Source of the DNA: Oleispirillum naphthae
GTDB taxonomy: Bacteria > Pseudomonadota > Alphaproteobacteria > Rhodospirillales > Rhodospirillaceae
DNA: 64,000 nucleotides
Direction: 5' to 3'
Assembly (NCBI GenBank): GCA_027864655.1
Contig: JAQAZG010000006.1
Location: 1 to 64,000 of the forward strand
The notes beneath the pieces were generated by a model, which had not been told where the DNA came from, did no database searches, and worked only from the letters and a program-made list of their open reading frames with translations. Both the position numbers and the translations under genes were made by a program. Shown here piece after piece: positions 16,721 through 24,966 of this stretch. Every line of letters starts with the position of its first letter. The first letter of the stretch is position 1.

Positions 16721-18400
16721 ATGCTGCCGACCGTCCGTTCCTATGAGGATTCGCGCCGCGCGTTCCGCTGGCACATTCCGGAGGCGTTCAACGCCGCCGC
16801 GGACAGCCTCGACCGCCAGTGCCGCCCCGGCGCCGATCCGGACCGCACCGCTCTCGTCGCGCCGCTCGCCGACGGCACCACCGCGCATTTCAGCTACGGC
16901 GCGCTGAAGCGCCTGTCCGACCTGCTCGCCGCCGCCTTCGCCGGGCGCATGCTGGAGCCCGGAGCGTGCGTCGCCACCCTGCTGCCGCAGGGGCTGGAGA
17001 TGGCGCTTTCCGCGCTCGCCGCGCTCAAGGCGGGCGGCGTCGTCGCGCCGATGGACGCGGCCTGGCCCCCCGCCGGACTCGCCGCGGCGATGGCGGCGGC
17101 GGAACCCCGCATCATCGTCGCCGACCGCGCCTCTCTCGCCGTGGCGCGGCGCGCCGCCGCACGGCTGGACCCCGTGCCCGCCGTGCTTTGCGTCTCCTCC
17201 CCCTCGGACGAGGCGGAGGACTTCTGGGCGGCGCTCTACGGCGCGCCGCCGGTGCCGGTGAGCGCGTCCACCAACGCCGGCGATCCCGCCTTCCTGGTGT
17301 TCTCGCAGGGGCGCACCGGCCCGGCCAAGGCGATCCTGCACGCGCACCGCGCGGTGCTGGGCCATCTGCCCGGCCTGGAAATGGTGTTCGAGGAGATTCC
17401 GCGCGGCGGCGACATGCTGTGGTGCGCGGCGGAACCGGCGCACCCCATGGGCCTGATCTCCGGCCTGTTCGGACCGTGGATTCTCGGGGTTCCGGTGCTC
17501 GCCATGGCGGCCCCGGCCACCGGCGCGGCGGCGGAGGCGTGCTTCGCCCACATCGCCCGCCACGGCGTGCGCCTGGCGCTCTTCACCCCCGCCGCGATCG
17601 ACGGCCTGCGCCGCTTCCCCGAGCCGCGCGCCCACTACAGCTTCGCCCTGCGCGCCGCCGCCTGCGTCGGCGGACGCCCGCCGCAGGACGCCGACGACTG
17701 GTGCCGCGAAACCCTCGGCCTGCCGCTCGGGCGCATCTACGGCGAGGCGGAGACCGGCCCGATCGCCGCCACCCACCCCCACTGGTTTTCCGGCGAGGGC
17801 GACGCGGCGATCGGCCGCGCCATTCCCGGCACGGTGCTGGGCGTGGTGGACGCCGACGGCCAGAGCGTGCCGATCGGCGCGGTCGGCCATGTCGCGGTGA
17901 CCCAGGACCACCCCGGCCTCTGCCTCGGCTACGAGGGGCAGGCCGCAGCGGTGGCGCAGTGGGCGCGGCGCAAATACGTCGGCCGCTGGTTCCTCACCGA
18001 CGACATCGCGAGCCTCGACGACGACGGCAACCTCTCCTTCGTCGCCAAGGCGGACGACGTCCTCCCCGCCGAGCAGGCGGGCTTCCTCCCCGACGACGTG
18101 GAGCGCGTGCTCGCCGCCCACCGCATGGTCGAGGCGGCGGCGGTGCTCGCCCTGCCGGACGCGGCGGGCAATCCGGAAGTGGTGGCGGCGGTGGTGGCCA
18201 AGCCGGGCTCGGGCCGCGGCGACGCCGCGGCGGAGGCCCTGCTCGCCGCCGACATCCTGGCTGCGGCGGCGAAGAGCCTTGCGCCCTATGCGCTGCCCAA
18301 GCGGCTGATCTTCGTGGCGGAGATTCCGCGCACCAACGAAAACCGGGTGCACCGCGCGCGGTTGCGCGGCCTTCTGGAAAAACCCTCCGTCAGTTCGTGA
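16721..18400 (+). CDS. AMP-dependent synthetase/ligase-like protein with degenerate catalytic motifs
   Basis: A 559-residue member of the adenylate-forming (ANL) superfamily by overall layout. The core adenylation motifs are altered. The phosphate-binding loop, usually (S/T)SGTTGxPK, reads FSQGRTGPAK (194-203). The A8 hinge reads FVAKADDVLPAEQAG instead of a GRxDD..K..G form. The C-terminal catalytic Lys of PRTxxGK is Arg542 (PRTNENRVHR, 536-545). The acid in the YGEAETGPIAA segment and the GRWFLTDDIASLDDDG loop are kept. It may be inactive, regulatory or specialised. It is probably co-transcribed with the GH114-like gene and overlaps the convergent zinc-ribbon gene by 11 bases. Confidence 0.8.
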   Translation: MLPTVRSYEDSRRAFRWHIPEAFNAAADSLDRQCRPGADPDRTALVAPLADGTTAHFSYGALKRLSDLLAAAFAGRMLEPGACVATLLPQGLEMALSALAALKAGGVVAPMDAAWPPAGLAAAMAAAEPRIIVADRASLAVARRAAARLDPVPAVLCVSSPSDEAEDFWAALYGAPPVPVSASTNAGDPAFLVFSQGRTGPAKAILHAHRAVLGHLPGLEMVFEEIPRGGDMLWCAAEPAHPMGLISGLFGPWILGVPVLAMAAPATGAAAEACFAHIARHGVRLALFTPAAIDGLRRFPEPRAHYSFALRAAACVGGRPPQDADDWCRETLGLPLGRIYGEAETGPIAATHPHWFSGEGDAAIGRAIPGTVLGVVDADGQSVPIGAVGHVAVTQDHPGLCLGYEGQAAAVAQWARRKYVGRWFLTDDIASLDDDGNLSFVAKADDVLPAEQAGFLPDDVERVLAAHRMVEAAAVLALPDAAGNPEVVAAVVAKPGSGRGDAAAEALLAADILAAAAKSLAPYALPKRLIFVAEIPRTNENRVHRARLRGLLEKPSVSS

Positions 18401-18815
18401 CGGCGGGGGTTTCCGCGGGGGTCTCGAAATAACCGTGCGGCGCGAACAACGGCTCGGCGGCGCGGCGGGCGGCAAGGCGCGCCGCCTGATGGGCGCGTAT
18501 CCGGCGCGGCAGCGGCAGGGGCGGCAGGACGAGGCGGCGCGGACGCGGCGCCGGAGCCTCGGCCGCGCCGTGCTCGCGGGCGCGGCAGGTGGGGCAATAG
18601 CGCGCCTCGAACGGCATCGGGGCGAGGCAATGGGGGCACAGCGACGCGCGCGCGCGCCACAGGCCCACGGCCATCACGCCGATCGGCCCGGCGGCCGCGC
18701 CGGCGGTGCCCCACACCTTGGTGTTCAGCCCCTTGCGGCGCGCCCACTCGCGCGCCCACAGCGAACAGCAGGCGAAGCCGCCCGCATAACCGACGCCGAT
18801 CATCCATGCATTCAT
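18390..18815 (-). CDS. Small membrane-anchored zinc-ribbon protein, function unknown
   Basis: A 141-residue hypothetical protein. It starts with hydrophobic segments (MIGVGYAGGFACC and VWGTAGAAAGPIGVMAVGLW) that look like one hairpin or two short membrane helices. A zinc ribbon CPHC...CPTC follows, with Cys60, Cys63, Cys74 and Cys77. The last ~60 residues are Arg/Pro/Ala rich and probably disordered. I do not recognise the family. Coding is supported by the regular four-Cys motif and a plausible topology. Its 3' end overlaps the ligase-like gene by 11 bases, tail to tail. An alternative ATG lies five codons in. Confidence 0.6.
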   Translation of the reverse strand: MNAWMIGVGYAGGFACCSLWAREWARRKGLNTKVWGTAGAAAGPIGVMAVGLWRARASLCPHCLAPMPFEARYCPTCRAREHGAAEAPAPRPRRLVLPPLPLPRRIRAHQAARLAARRAAEPLFAPHGYFETPAETPAVTN

Positions 18816-18865
18816 GCGGGTTCCCCGTATCCGGTCCTACCTGCGCGGGACCGACCGGGGAGTCT

Positions 18866-19897
18866 TCAGAATCGCCCGGTCTCGTCCATCGCGGCGTGCA
18901 GGGCGTGTTCCAGGCGGTCGAACGCCGCCGAATTCCCCGGCAGACCGAACCGCAGCCATTCGGGGCGGGCGGCGAAGGCCCGCACCAGCACGCCTTGCCT
19001 CGCGAGCGCATGATACAATGCGAGGCTGGCCTCGAAGTGTGTCAGTCTGAATAAATCTGTGCCGCCGGCCACGGTCAGCCCGCAGCGCGCGAAGAGGTCG
19101 TCGAGGCGCGCCGCCATCGCCGCCAGTTCGCGCCGCGCCGCGGAAATCCACGGCCTGTCGGCAAGCGCCCGCGCGCCGAGTTCCGCCGCCGGGCCGGAAA
19201 CCGCCCACGGCCCCATGGCGGCGGCGAGCCGCGCGCCGAATTCCGGCGGGCACAGCGCGAAGCCCAGCCGCGCCCCGGCGAGGCCGAAGAACTTGCCGAA
19301 GGACCGCAGCACGATGAGGCCGGGAATCCCCGCATGGCGCGCCAGGCTGATCTCCGGCGTGACGTCGCAGAACGCCTCGTCCACGATCAGCCAGCGGCCA
19401 TCGCGGCCGCGGCGCTCCGCGCGGCGCAGCAGGTCCAGCGCCTCATAGGCGCGGCCGTCCGGATTGTTGGGGTTGACCACCACCAGCACCGCGGCGTCGT
19501 CCCCCGCCTCGATCCCCGCGACCTCGCGCACCGGCAGGCCGCAGGCGGCCCAGGCGGCGGCATGTTCGCCGTAGGTGGGGGAGACCACCGCCACGCCGGG
19601 CGCGGCGATCAGGCGCGGCAGCCACTGGATCAGCGCCTGGGTGCCCGGCGCGGCGACCACCGCCGCGGCCGCGGCCACGCCGTATCCGGCGCGCGCCGCG
19701 GCGAGCAGCGCCTCGTTGCGCGCGGCGTCGGGCAGCGCCCCCCACGCCGCGGCGGAAACCCCCGCCACCGGGTACGGGTTGGGGTTGATCCCCGTGGAAA
19801 GGTCGAGCCACTCCGCGCGCGGCACGCCGTAGCGCGCCTCCGCAGCCGCCAGATCGCCGCCGTGTATCGGCAGGGCGTCGTCGTCGATCACCGCCAC
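18866..19897 (-). CDS. cobC: L-threonine-O-3-phosphate decarboxylase (CobC/CobD type aminotransferase fold)
   Basis: A PLP enzyme making (R)-1-amino-2-propanol O-2-phosphate, the linker of the cobalamin nucleotide loop. The 343-residue protein has the fold-type I pattern: LDLSTGINPNPYP near the start, typical of this subgroup, then NPNNPDG (142-148), DEAF (173-176) and the PLP-binding SFGKFFGLAGARLG with Lys202. The N-terminal IHGGDL also matches CobC rather than histidinol-phosphate aminotransferase, the main alternative. No other cobalamin gene and no cobalamin riboswitch is visible beside it, so it is detached from a cob cluster in this window. Confidence 0.85.
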   Translation of the reverse strand: MAVIDDDALPIHGGDLAAAEARYGVPRAEWLDLSTGINPNPYPVAGVSAAAWGALPDAARNEALLAAARAGYGVAAAAAVVAAPGTQALIQWLPRLIAAPGVAVVSPTYGEHAAAWAACGLPVREVAGIEAGDDAAVLVVVNPNNPDGRAYEALDLLRRAERRGRDGRWLIVDEAFCDVTPEISLARHAGIPGLIVLRSFGKFFGLAGARLGFALCPPEFGARLAAAMGPWAVSGPAAELGARALADRPWISAARRELAAMAARLDDLFARCGLTVAGGTDLFRLTHFEASLALYHALARQGVLVRAFAARPEWLRFGLPGNSAAFDRLEHALHAAMDETGRF

Positions 19898-20132
19898 ACT
19901 CCCCCAAAAAGCCTATCGCCGCGCACCATAGAGCAGTTTCGCCCGCGAGGGAACCCAATGGAGATTTGCGGCGGAGGCATGAAAAATCCGTACGCCATCC
20001 GCCGCAGAGTTTCACCCTTTCGATGGAATCCTTGATTTCGTTCCCGACGTTGGGCACAGTCGGCAGCAACCCACTCGTTGACACGGCGCACGTCTGCCGC
20101 CGCTTTTGCACTCTCACCGGGGCCGCATCCGC

Positions 20133-21581
20133 ATGGCCAAAAAACCCGCGCAAAAGCCCGCCAAGGCCAAGAGCGGCAGCGCCAAGGCCGCAAACGGCAA
20201 GAAGCCGGACCGCGCGCGCCTGATCCTGCGCGTCGCCGACGGCGATTCCGACCTGTTGCGGATTCTCCCCTTCGGGCTGTCGCTGCCGTTCCGCGGCCTC
20301 GCCCTGCACTCCCGGAACGGCCGCAAGACCCGGCTGCACCGCGCCGTGCGCAAGCTCTATCCCTTCCTGCAGAAGCTGGAGAGCGCCGCCCTGGGGGCGG
20401 AGGGTTCGCTGATCGGCGCGCTGCCGCTGGAGGCGGCGCTGAAGAACGACGCGGCGATCGAGCGTGCGATCAAGGTGTTCGAGGTCGCCTGGCAGCTCGA
20501 CCTGATCGCCATCGTCGGCCCCTCGGGGCAGCGCATCGGCTCCGGCAAGCGCACCGTGCCCGCCGGGGCGTGCGGGCTTTCCGTGGATCAGGCGGAACGC
20601 ATCTACGTGGAACGTGCGGTGCGCGTCATCTTCGCCAAGAACACCGGCGCGCTGGAACGCCTGCCCGGCGAGGCGATGGCGCTCGACGCCCTGCCGCGCC
20701 TGCGCATCCTCGCGGGGATGAACGCGGGCGCGCTCGGCGAGGTGCGGGTCAAGCTCGGCCACCGCTTCGGCGCGATCCTCACCGATCAGGTGGACACCGA
20801 CTGGCTCAACGCGCTGACCCACATCAAGGCGTTCCAGATGCATGCGCTGGGCAACGCCTTCGGCCCCGCGGCGACGGAGATCCTCGACTGGGACCCGCGC
20901 TACCTGCTCGCCTTCGCCCAGGCGTTCTCCGCGCCGGAGCAGATCGCCGAACTCGGCCTCGACCTGCGCCTCATCCGCTCGCCGGAGGCGCTGCTCGCCA
21001 TCGGCACCTGGGCGGTGCGCGACGTCACCGACAAGATCAACGAGGAACTCAACAAGCGCGGCCGCCCCGACCTGCGCGAGCGCCAGCACGAAACCGACAT
21101 CGCGGTGTTCCGCGCCATGCTGGGGAGCGACTTCGCCTCCCTGGTGAAGCAGCCCGCGCCGATCATCACCGCCTTCGGCGAGCTTCTGCGCAACATCCGC
21201 ATGATGAACCCGGGGCCGGAACGCAGCGGCATCATCGAGCACATCAAGACCTTCTGCGCCCGCTACCTCGACTACATGACGCCGGAGGCGCTGGCGGCGC
21301 TCGAACTCTCCACCGAGATCGAACCGGACGAAACCGCGGGACCGACCATCCCGGAGATCGTCGGCATCATGAACGGCATCTGGGGCAAGCCGGGGCTGGG
21401 GCGGGTCTTCTTCGAGCAGCACCTGCAACGCAAGGACGGCGTGATGGCGCTGCGCGGCCTGGTGGACGACTACCGCGAGATGGTGCTGCGCGGCTCGATC
21501 CAACGCAAACAGGACATCGCCACGATCATCATCACCTCCACGGTGCTGGACCGCGCGATCGCCCGCTACATCAGCGCGTGA
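20133..21581 (+). CDS. Conserved hypothetical protein of 482 residues
   Basis: I do not recognise this protein. It starts with a Lys/Ala-rich tail (MAKKPAQKPAKAKSGSAKAA) and continues as a largely helical, soluble sequence with no signal peptide or membrane helix. Segments such as LPFGLSLPFRGLALHSRNG, DWLNALTHIKAFQMHALGN and DATIIITSTVLDR-like stretches are well ordered, and codon use matches neighbouring genes, so it is clearly coding. The basic N-terminus could bind nucleic acid, but this is only a guess. An ATG nine codons earlier (20106) is possible. The C_GCAxxG_C_C gene follows after 22 bases. Confidence 0.7.
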   Translation: MAKKPAQKPAKAKSGSAKAANGKKPDRARLILRVADGDSDLLRILPFGLSLPFRGLALHSRNGRKTRLHRAVRKLYPFLQKLESAALGAEGSLIGALPLEAALKNDAAIERAIKVFEVAWQLDLIAIVGPSGQRIGSGKRTVPAGACGLSVDQAERIYVERAVRVIFAKNTGALERLPGEAMALDALPRLRILAGMNAGALGEVRVKLGHRFGAILTDQVDTDWLNALTHIKAFQMHALGNAFGPAATEILDWDPRYLLAFAQAFSAPEQIAELGLDLRLIRSPEALLAIGTWAVRDVTDKINEELNKRGRPDLRERQHETDIAVFRAMLGSDFASLVKQPAPIITAFGELLRNIRMMNPGPERSGIIEHIKTFCARYLDYMTPEALAALELSTEIEPDETAGPTIPEIVGIMNGIWGKPGLGRVFFEQHLQRKDGVMALRGLVDDYREMVLRGSIQRKQDIATIIITSTVLDRAIARYISA

Positions 21582-21603
21582 ACCTCCGCAGGGAACATCC
21601 CCC

Positions 21604-22044
21604 ATGAGCAAGCAGACCGACACCGCCCTCGCCACCTTCACCGGCGGATACAACTGCGCCCAGGCGGCGGTCTCCGCCTTCTGCGCGGAGCACGGCCTCG
21701 ACGAGGACCTGGCGATGCGCCTCGCCTGCGGCTTCGGCGGCGGCATGGGCCGCAAGCAGGAGGTCTGCGGCGCGGTGTCCGGGGCCATCCTCGCCCTCGG
21801 GCTCGTCCACGGGCGCGGTAAGGGCGGCGACAAGGCGATGACCCAGGCCACCTACGACAAGGTCTATGCGCTGATGTCCGCATTCGAGGCGCGGCACGGT
21901 TCCTGCCTCTGCCGCGAGCTGCTGCAGGGCTGCGACGTCACCACGCCGGAAGGCACGCGCCAAGTGAAGGAACGCGGCCTGCGCGACAGCGTCTGCATGG
22001 CATGCGTCCGCTCCGCGGTGGAGATCGCCGCGGACCTGATCTAA
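21604..22044 (+). CDS. C_GCAxxG_C_C family protein (redox-type, function unknown)
   Basis: A 146-residue protein of the C-GCAxxG-C-C family (TIGR01909/Pfam 09719). The signature Cys residues are visible: GGYNCAQAAVSAFC (Cys18, Cys27), LACGFGGGMGRKQEVCGAVSGAILALG in the centre, and Cys pairs near the end (GSCLCRELLQGC and VCMACV). Family members are small Cys-rich proteins thought to bind metal or act in redox reactions, often near electron-transfer genes. Function is not established. Its TAA (22042-22044) overlaps the stop codon of the convergent mgtE gene by two bases. Confidence 0.88.
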   Translation: MSKQTDTALATFTGGYNCAQAAVSAFCAEHGLDEDLAMRLACGFGGGMGRKQEVCGAVSGAILALGLVHGRGKGGDKAMTQATYDKVYALMSAFEARHGSCLCRELLQGCDVTTPEGTRQVKERGLRDSVCMACVRSAVEIAADLI

Positions 22045-23486
22045 AGCAGAAACACCGTCGCCAGGCCGAGGAAGGCGAAGAAGCCCACCGAATCGGTGAG
22101 CGCGGTGAGAAACACCCCGGAGGCCACCGCCGGGTCCACCTTGAAGCGGTCGAGGGTGAGCGGGATGAGAATCCCCGCCAGGCCCGCCACCACCATGTTG
22201 GACACCATGGCCCCGGCCAGCACCAGGCCGATCTTCACGTTGCCGGACCAGAAATAGGCGATGGTGCCGCCCACCACCGCGAGACCGAGGCCGTTGACCA
22301 GCCCCACGCCGACCTCCTTGCCGATGACGCGGCGCGCGTTGCCCGGGGTCAGTTCCTTCATCGCCAGGGCGCGCACCGAAATCGCCAGCGTCTGGGTTCC
22401 CGCATTGCCGCCCAGGCCCGCGACGATGGGCATCAAGGCCGCCAGCGTGACGACGCGGGCGATGGTGTTCTCGAACAGGCTGATCACCGTGGCGGCGATC
22501 AACGCGGTGCCGAGGTTGACGAACAGCCAGCCGAATCGGGTGCGCACCGTGCCCCACACCGCGCGGAAGATGTCGGAATCCGACACGCCGGCGAGGCGCA
22601 GCATGTCGTCCTCCGCCTCTTCGTCGATGACGTCCACGATGTCGTCCACGGTGATGCGGCCGATCAGGCGTCCGTCGCCGTCCACCACCATGGCGGAAAC
22701 CCAGTCGCGGTCGCGGAAGGTCATCGCCACCGCTTCCTGGTCCATGGTGGCGGGAATCGGCTCCACATCCTCGTCGAAGATGTCGCGCAAGGGGGTCTCC
22801 GGCGCGGCGCGCAACAGCCGCGCGGGGGAAACCCGCCCCACCGGATGGTGCCGCAGGTCCACCACGAACACCTCGTAGAAGGTCTCCGGCAACTCGTCCT
22901 TGGTGGTGCGCAGGTAGTCGAGCACGTCGCCCACGGCCCAGAAATCCGGCACCGCGATCAGCTCCCGCTGCATCATGCGGCCCGCGGAAGACTCCGGATA
23001 GGCCAGCGCCTGCTCGATCCCCGCGCGGTCCGCGGCGGGCAGCGCCTGGATGACGCGGCGGCGCTCGTCGTCGTCCAACTGCTCGAGCACCGCCACCGCG
23101 TCGTCGGAGTCCATCGCCTCCACCGCCGCGGCGACGCCGTCCGCGCCCATCATGTTGAGCACGTGGTCCTGCACGTCCCCGTCCAGCGCGGGGAGAATGT
23201 CGGGGTCGATGTCGCGGCCGAGCGCCAGCACCAGCTGGGCGCGGTCGTCCGCCTCCATGCGCTCGATGATGTCGGCGACGTCGGCATAGTGCTGGTCCAG
23301 CACCAGGGCGCGGGCGCGCGCCATGTCTCCCGCGGCGATCGCCTCGGAAACCAGGCGCAGCAGAGCGTCGGTGAACCCCTCGTCGGGGAACGCCTCGTCC
23401 CCGTCCAGCGCGGCGGCGCGGGCCTCGACCTCCGCGAGACCGGGCTTGCCGTCTTCGGGATGCTTCGGCGTCTGCTCGGGAGCCAT
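22041..23486 (-). CDS. mgtE: Magnesium transporter MgtE
   Basis: A Mg2+ channel of the inner membrane. The 481-residue protein has the three-part MgtE layout: an N-terminal acidic superhelical domain (DVADIIERMEADDRAQLVLALG), a pair of CBS domains that sense cytosolic Mg2+, and a C-terminal domain of five membrane helices with the NLGTALIAATVISLFE, PIVAGLGGNAGTQTLA and SVGFFAFLGLATVFLL segments. The GNAGTQ motif is diagnostic for the channel. The ATG at 23486 follows GGAGG; upstream in-frame ATGs are ignored. It is transcribed alone, converging with the preceding gene. Confidence 0.95.
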   Translation of the reverse strand: MAPEQTPKHPEDGKPGLAEVEARAAALDGDEAFPDEGFTDALLRLVSEAIAAGDMARARALVLDQHYADVADIIERMEADDRAQLVLALGRDIDPDILPALDGDVQDHVLNMMGADGVAAAVEAMDSDDAVAVLEQLDDDERRRVIQALPAADRAGIEQALAYPESSAGRMMQRELIAVPDFWAVGDVLDYLRTTKDELPETFYEVFVVDLRHHPVGRVSPARLLRAAPETPLRDIFDEDVEPIPATMDQEAVAMTFRDRDWVSAMVVDGDGRLIGRITVDDIVDVIDEEAEDDMLRLAGVSDSDIFRAVWGTVRTRFGWLFVNLGTALIAATVISLFENTIARVVTLAALMPIVAGLGGNAGTQTLAISVRALAMKELTPGNARRVIGKEVGVGLVNGLGLAVVGGTIAYFWSGNVKIGLVLAGAMVSNMVVAGLAGILIPLTLDRFKVDPAVASGVFLTALTDSVGFFAFLGLATVFLL

Positions 23487-23623
23487 CGGAACCTCCGTTG
23501 TCCTCCGCGTCGCGGAAACGTGTTTTGCAGGGCAGGGGCGGGAAAAGCGCGTACCCCCAAGATGGGAACATACGCCCAATTCCAAAGGGCTTGTCGGGAA
23601 ATTCCGTCGCGCCCCGCGAAAAG

Positions 23624-23659
23624 AAAAAACCCGCCGAGGATAATTATCGGCGGGTTTTT
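23624..23659 (-). terminator. Intrinsic terminator downstream of tRNA-Leu
   Basis: A symmetric hairpin: ACCCGCCGA pairs with TCGGCGGGT around a GATAATTA-type loop, flanked by A6 on one side and T5 on the other. It can terminate in both directions. On the minus strand it lies 12 bases after the tRNA CCA end. It also separates the tRNA from mgtE, which lies beyond it on the same strand. Confidence 0.85.
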
Positions 23660-23670
23660 CAGATGATCCT

Positions 23671-23757
23671 TGGTGCGGTCGAGAAGACTCGAACTTCCAC
23701 CCGTGTTACCGGACAGCGACCTCAACGCTGCGCGTCTACCAATTCCGCCACGACCGC
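23671..23757 (-). tRNA. tRNA-Leu (anticodon GAG)
   Basis: Read on the minus strand the sequence folds into a class II tRNA. The acceptor stem GCGGTCG pairs with CGACCGC, with discriminator A and an encoded CCA (23671-23673). The D arm contains GGTAGAC. The anticodon stem CAGCG/CGCTG has loop TTGAGGT, giving anticodon GAG at 23721-23723. A long variable arm (TCCGGTAACACGGG) and the T arm GGAAGTTCGAGTCTTCC follow. The mature tRNA without CCA is 84 bases. It reads CUC/CUU leucine codons. Confidence 0.97.
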
Positions 23758-23812
23758 ATCCCGTGGACCCCGCAACCGCCTCGCGGCGGGGGGTTGCCAA
23801 CGAAGGAAAGGT

Positions 23813-23841
23813 GACATACCAAATCCCTTTCCCGATGTCCA
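23813..23841 (-). promoter_or_regulatory. Candidate promoter for tRNA-Leu
   Basis: On the minus strand TGGACA (23836-23841) and TATGTC (23813-23818) are 17 bases apart, a sigma-70-like pair. Transcription would start near 23806, giving a 5' leader of about 50 bases containing a CCGCCGCGAGGCGG hairpin before the tRNA. The match is moderate. Confidence 0.4.
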
Positions 23842-23883
23842 GAGGCCATGTTGGCCCTTTTCACCACTTTTCGGAAGCGTGCA

Positions 23884-24564
23884 ATGTCCCCTTCGCCGAT
23901 TTCGCCGCAACCCGCCACCGGCCTTCCCGTCACCTGGCTCGCCTCCGCCGCGCCGGTGCCCTACCCCGAAGCCGTGGCGTTCATGGAAGACCGCGTCGCG
24001 GCGATCCGCGCAGGCGCGGAAACCCAGGCGGTCTGGCTGCTCGAACATCCGCCGCTCTACACCGCCGGAACCAGCGCCGATCCCAAGGACCTGTTGATGC
24101 CCGACCGCTTCCCCGTCTATGCCAGCGGCCGCGGCGGGCAATACACCTACCACGGGCCGGGCCAGCGGGTGATCTACGTCATGCTCGACATCAAACGCTT
24201 CGGCGCCGACGTGCGCGCTTTCGTCCACGCGCTGGAAACCTGGGGCGTCGCCGCCCTCGCCCGCATGGGCGTCGCAGCCGAACCGCGCGCCGACCGCGTC
24301 GGCCTGTGGGTGGACCGCGGCGGCGGCCGCGAAGACAAGATCGCCGCCATCGGCGTGCGGGTGCGCCGCTGGGTCAGCTTTCACGGCATGTCGGTCAACG
24401 TCTGCCCCGACCTCTCCCACTTCTCCGGCATCGTCCCCTGCGGCATCGCCGACCACGGCGTCACCAGCCTTGCCGACCTCGGCATGAAAGCCGCCATGGC
24501 CGACCTCGACGCCGCGCTCGCGGAAACCTTCGCCGAGGTGTTCGGGCCGCTGGCGAAGGGGTAA
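23884..24564 (+). CDS. lipB: Octanoyltransferase LipB
   Basis: Transfers octanoyl from acyl carrier protein to lipoyl domains of 2-oxoacid dehydrogenases and the glycine cleavage H protein, the first step of lipoate synthesis. The 226-residue protein has [12 protein letters not shown] at 83-94, the catalytic Lys152 in DKIAAIGVR and the catalytic Cys186 in SGIVPCGI, all in normal spacing. The ATG at 23884 has GGAAG six bases upstream; a start 12 codons earlier is possible but would add an unusual extension. It is a single gene, followed by repeat copy B. Confidence 0.95.
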   Translation: MSPSPISPQPATGLPVTWLASAAPVPYPEAVAFMEDRVAAIRAGAETQAVWLLEHPPLYTAGTSADPKDLLMPDRFPVYASGRGGQYTYHGPGQRVIYVMLDIKRFGADVRAFVHALETWGVAALARMGVAAEPRADRVGLWVDRGGGREDKIAAIGVRVRRWVSFHGMSVNVCPDLSHFSGIVPCGIADHGVTSLADLGMKAAMADLDAALAETFAEVFGPLAKG

Positions 24565-24569
24565 ATCGA

Positions 24570-24675
24570 CCGTCACACCGCGCGATGGCTCTATCGCGCT
24601 ACGCGCAAGAACGAAAAACTATCGGGGGGTTGGGGCCTCCAGGCCCCAACGGGGGACAGGGGGCAGCGCCCTCAG
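24570..24675. repeat. Composite palindromic intergenic repeat, copy B (partial)
   Basis: Begins a few bases after the lipB stop. It shares the core GATGGCTCTATCGCGCTACG (24583-24602) and the following GAAAAACTATCGGGG with the right half of copy C and, reversed, with copy A. Next comes a perfect hairpin GTTGGGGCCT-CC-AGGCCCCAAC (24629-24650) and then CAGGGGGCAGCGCCCT. The left-half TTGACCCCATAACT arm is absent, so this copy is incomplete. Confidence 0.65.
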
Positions 24676-24694
24676 CCTTGTTGCACCCCCCAGC

Positions 24695-24721
24695 AAAAAG
24701 GGGAAGGCTCGTGCCTTCCCC
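24695..24721 (-). terminator. Intrinsic terminator of the purU/small-protein transcript
   Basis: On the minus strand GGGGAAGGC-ACGA-GCCTTCCCC is followed at once by TTTTT. This 9-base-pair stem with a four-base loop is a textbook rho-independent terminator. It lies 28 bases after the stop of the small gene at 24749, so it closes the minus-strand transcript. Confidence 0.9.
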
Positions 24722-24748
24722 CGTTCGTTCGGTCGGAGGCCGGAGCCT

Positions 24749-24889
24749 CTATTTGGCCGGAGCCTGCGTCTTTGCCGGTTCGCCGGATTTGGCGGGGGCT
24801 GCCTGTTTGGCCGCCGGGGCCGATTTTACGTTCGACGGCTGGGCATGGTTCATGCCGCGATGGCTGGAACTGAAATCCTTGAACGACAT
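24749..24889 (-). CDS. Small Ala/Pro/Lys-rich protein (46 residues)
   Basis: A short gene starting MSFKDFSSSHRGMNH and ending in an Ala-Pro-Ala-Lys tail (APAAKQAAPAK and KTQAPAK). The MSFKDF start followed by a charged, disordered Pro/Ala tail resembles short proteins I have seen in other alphaproteobacteria; this is from memory and no function is known. Support for coding is the position just downstream of purU, the Lys/Ala-rich composition and a proper terminator right after the stop. The upstream AAAGG at about ten bases is a weak ribosome-binding site. Confidence 0.6.
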   Translation of the reverse strand: MSFKDFSSSHRGMNHAQPSNVKSAPAAKQAAPAKSGEPAKTQAPAK

Positions 24890-24966
24890 TTGGCTGTGCC
24901 TTTTTCTGCCGCGGTCCCGGAAGGACCGCTGAAGACACATATGGTTCTCGCCGCGGCGCGGCGCAA

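Noticed and set aside
19898..20132. Possible promoter TTGACA near 20077 for the unknown protein gene
   Set aside because: The -35 box is perfect, but no acceptable -10 box lies 16-18 bases downstream.
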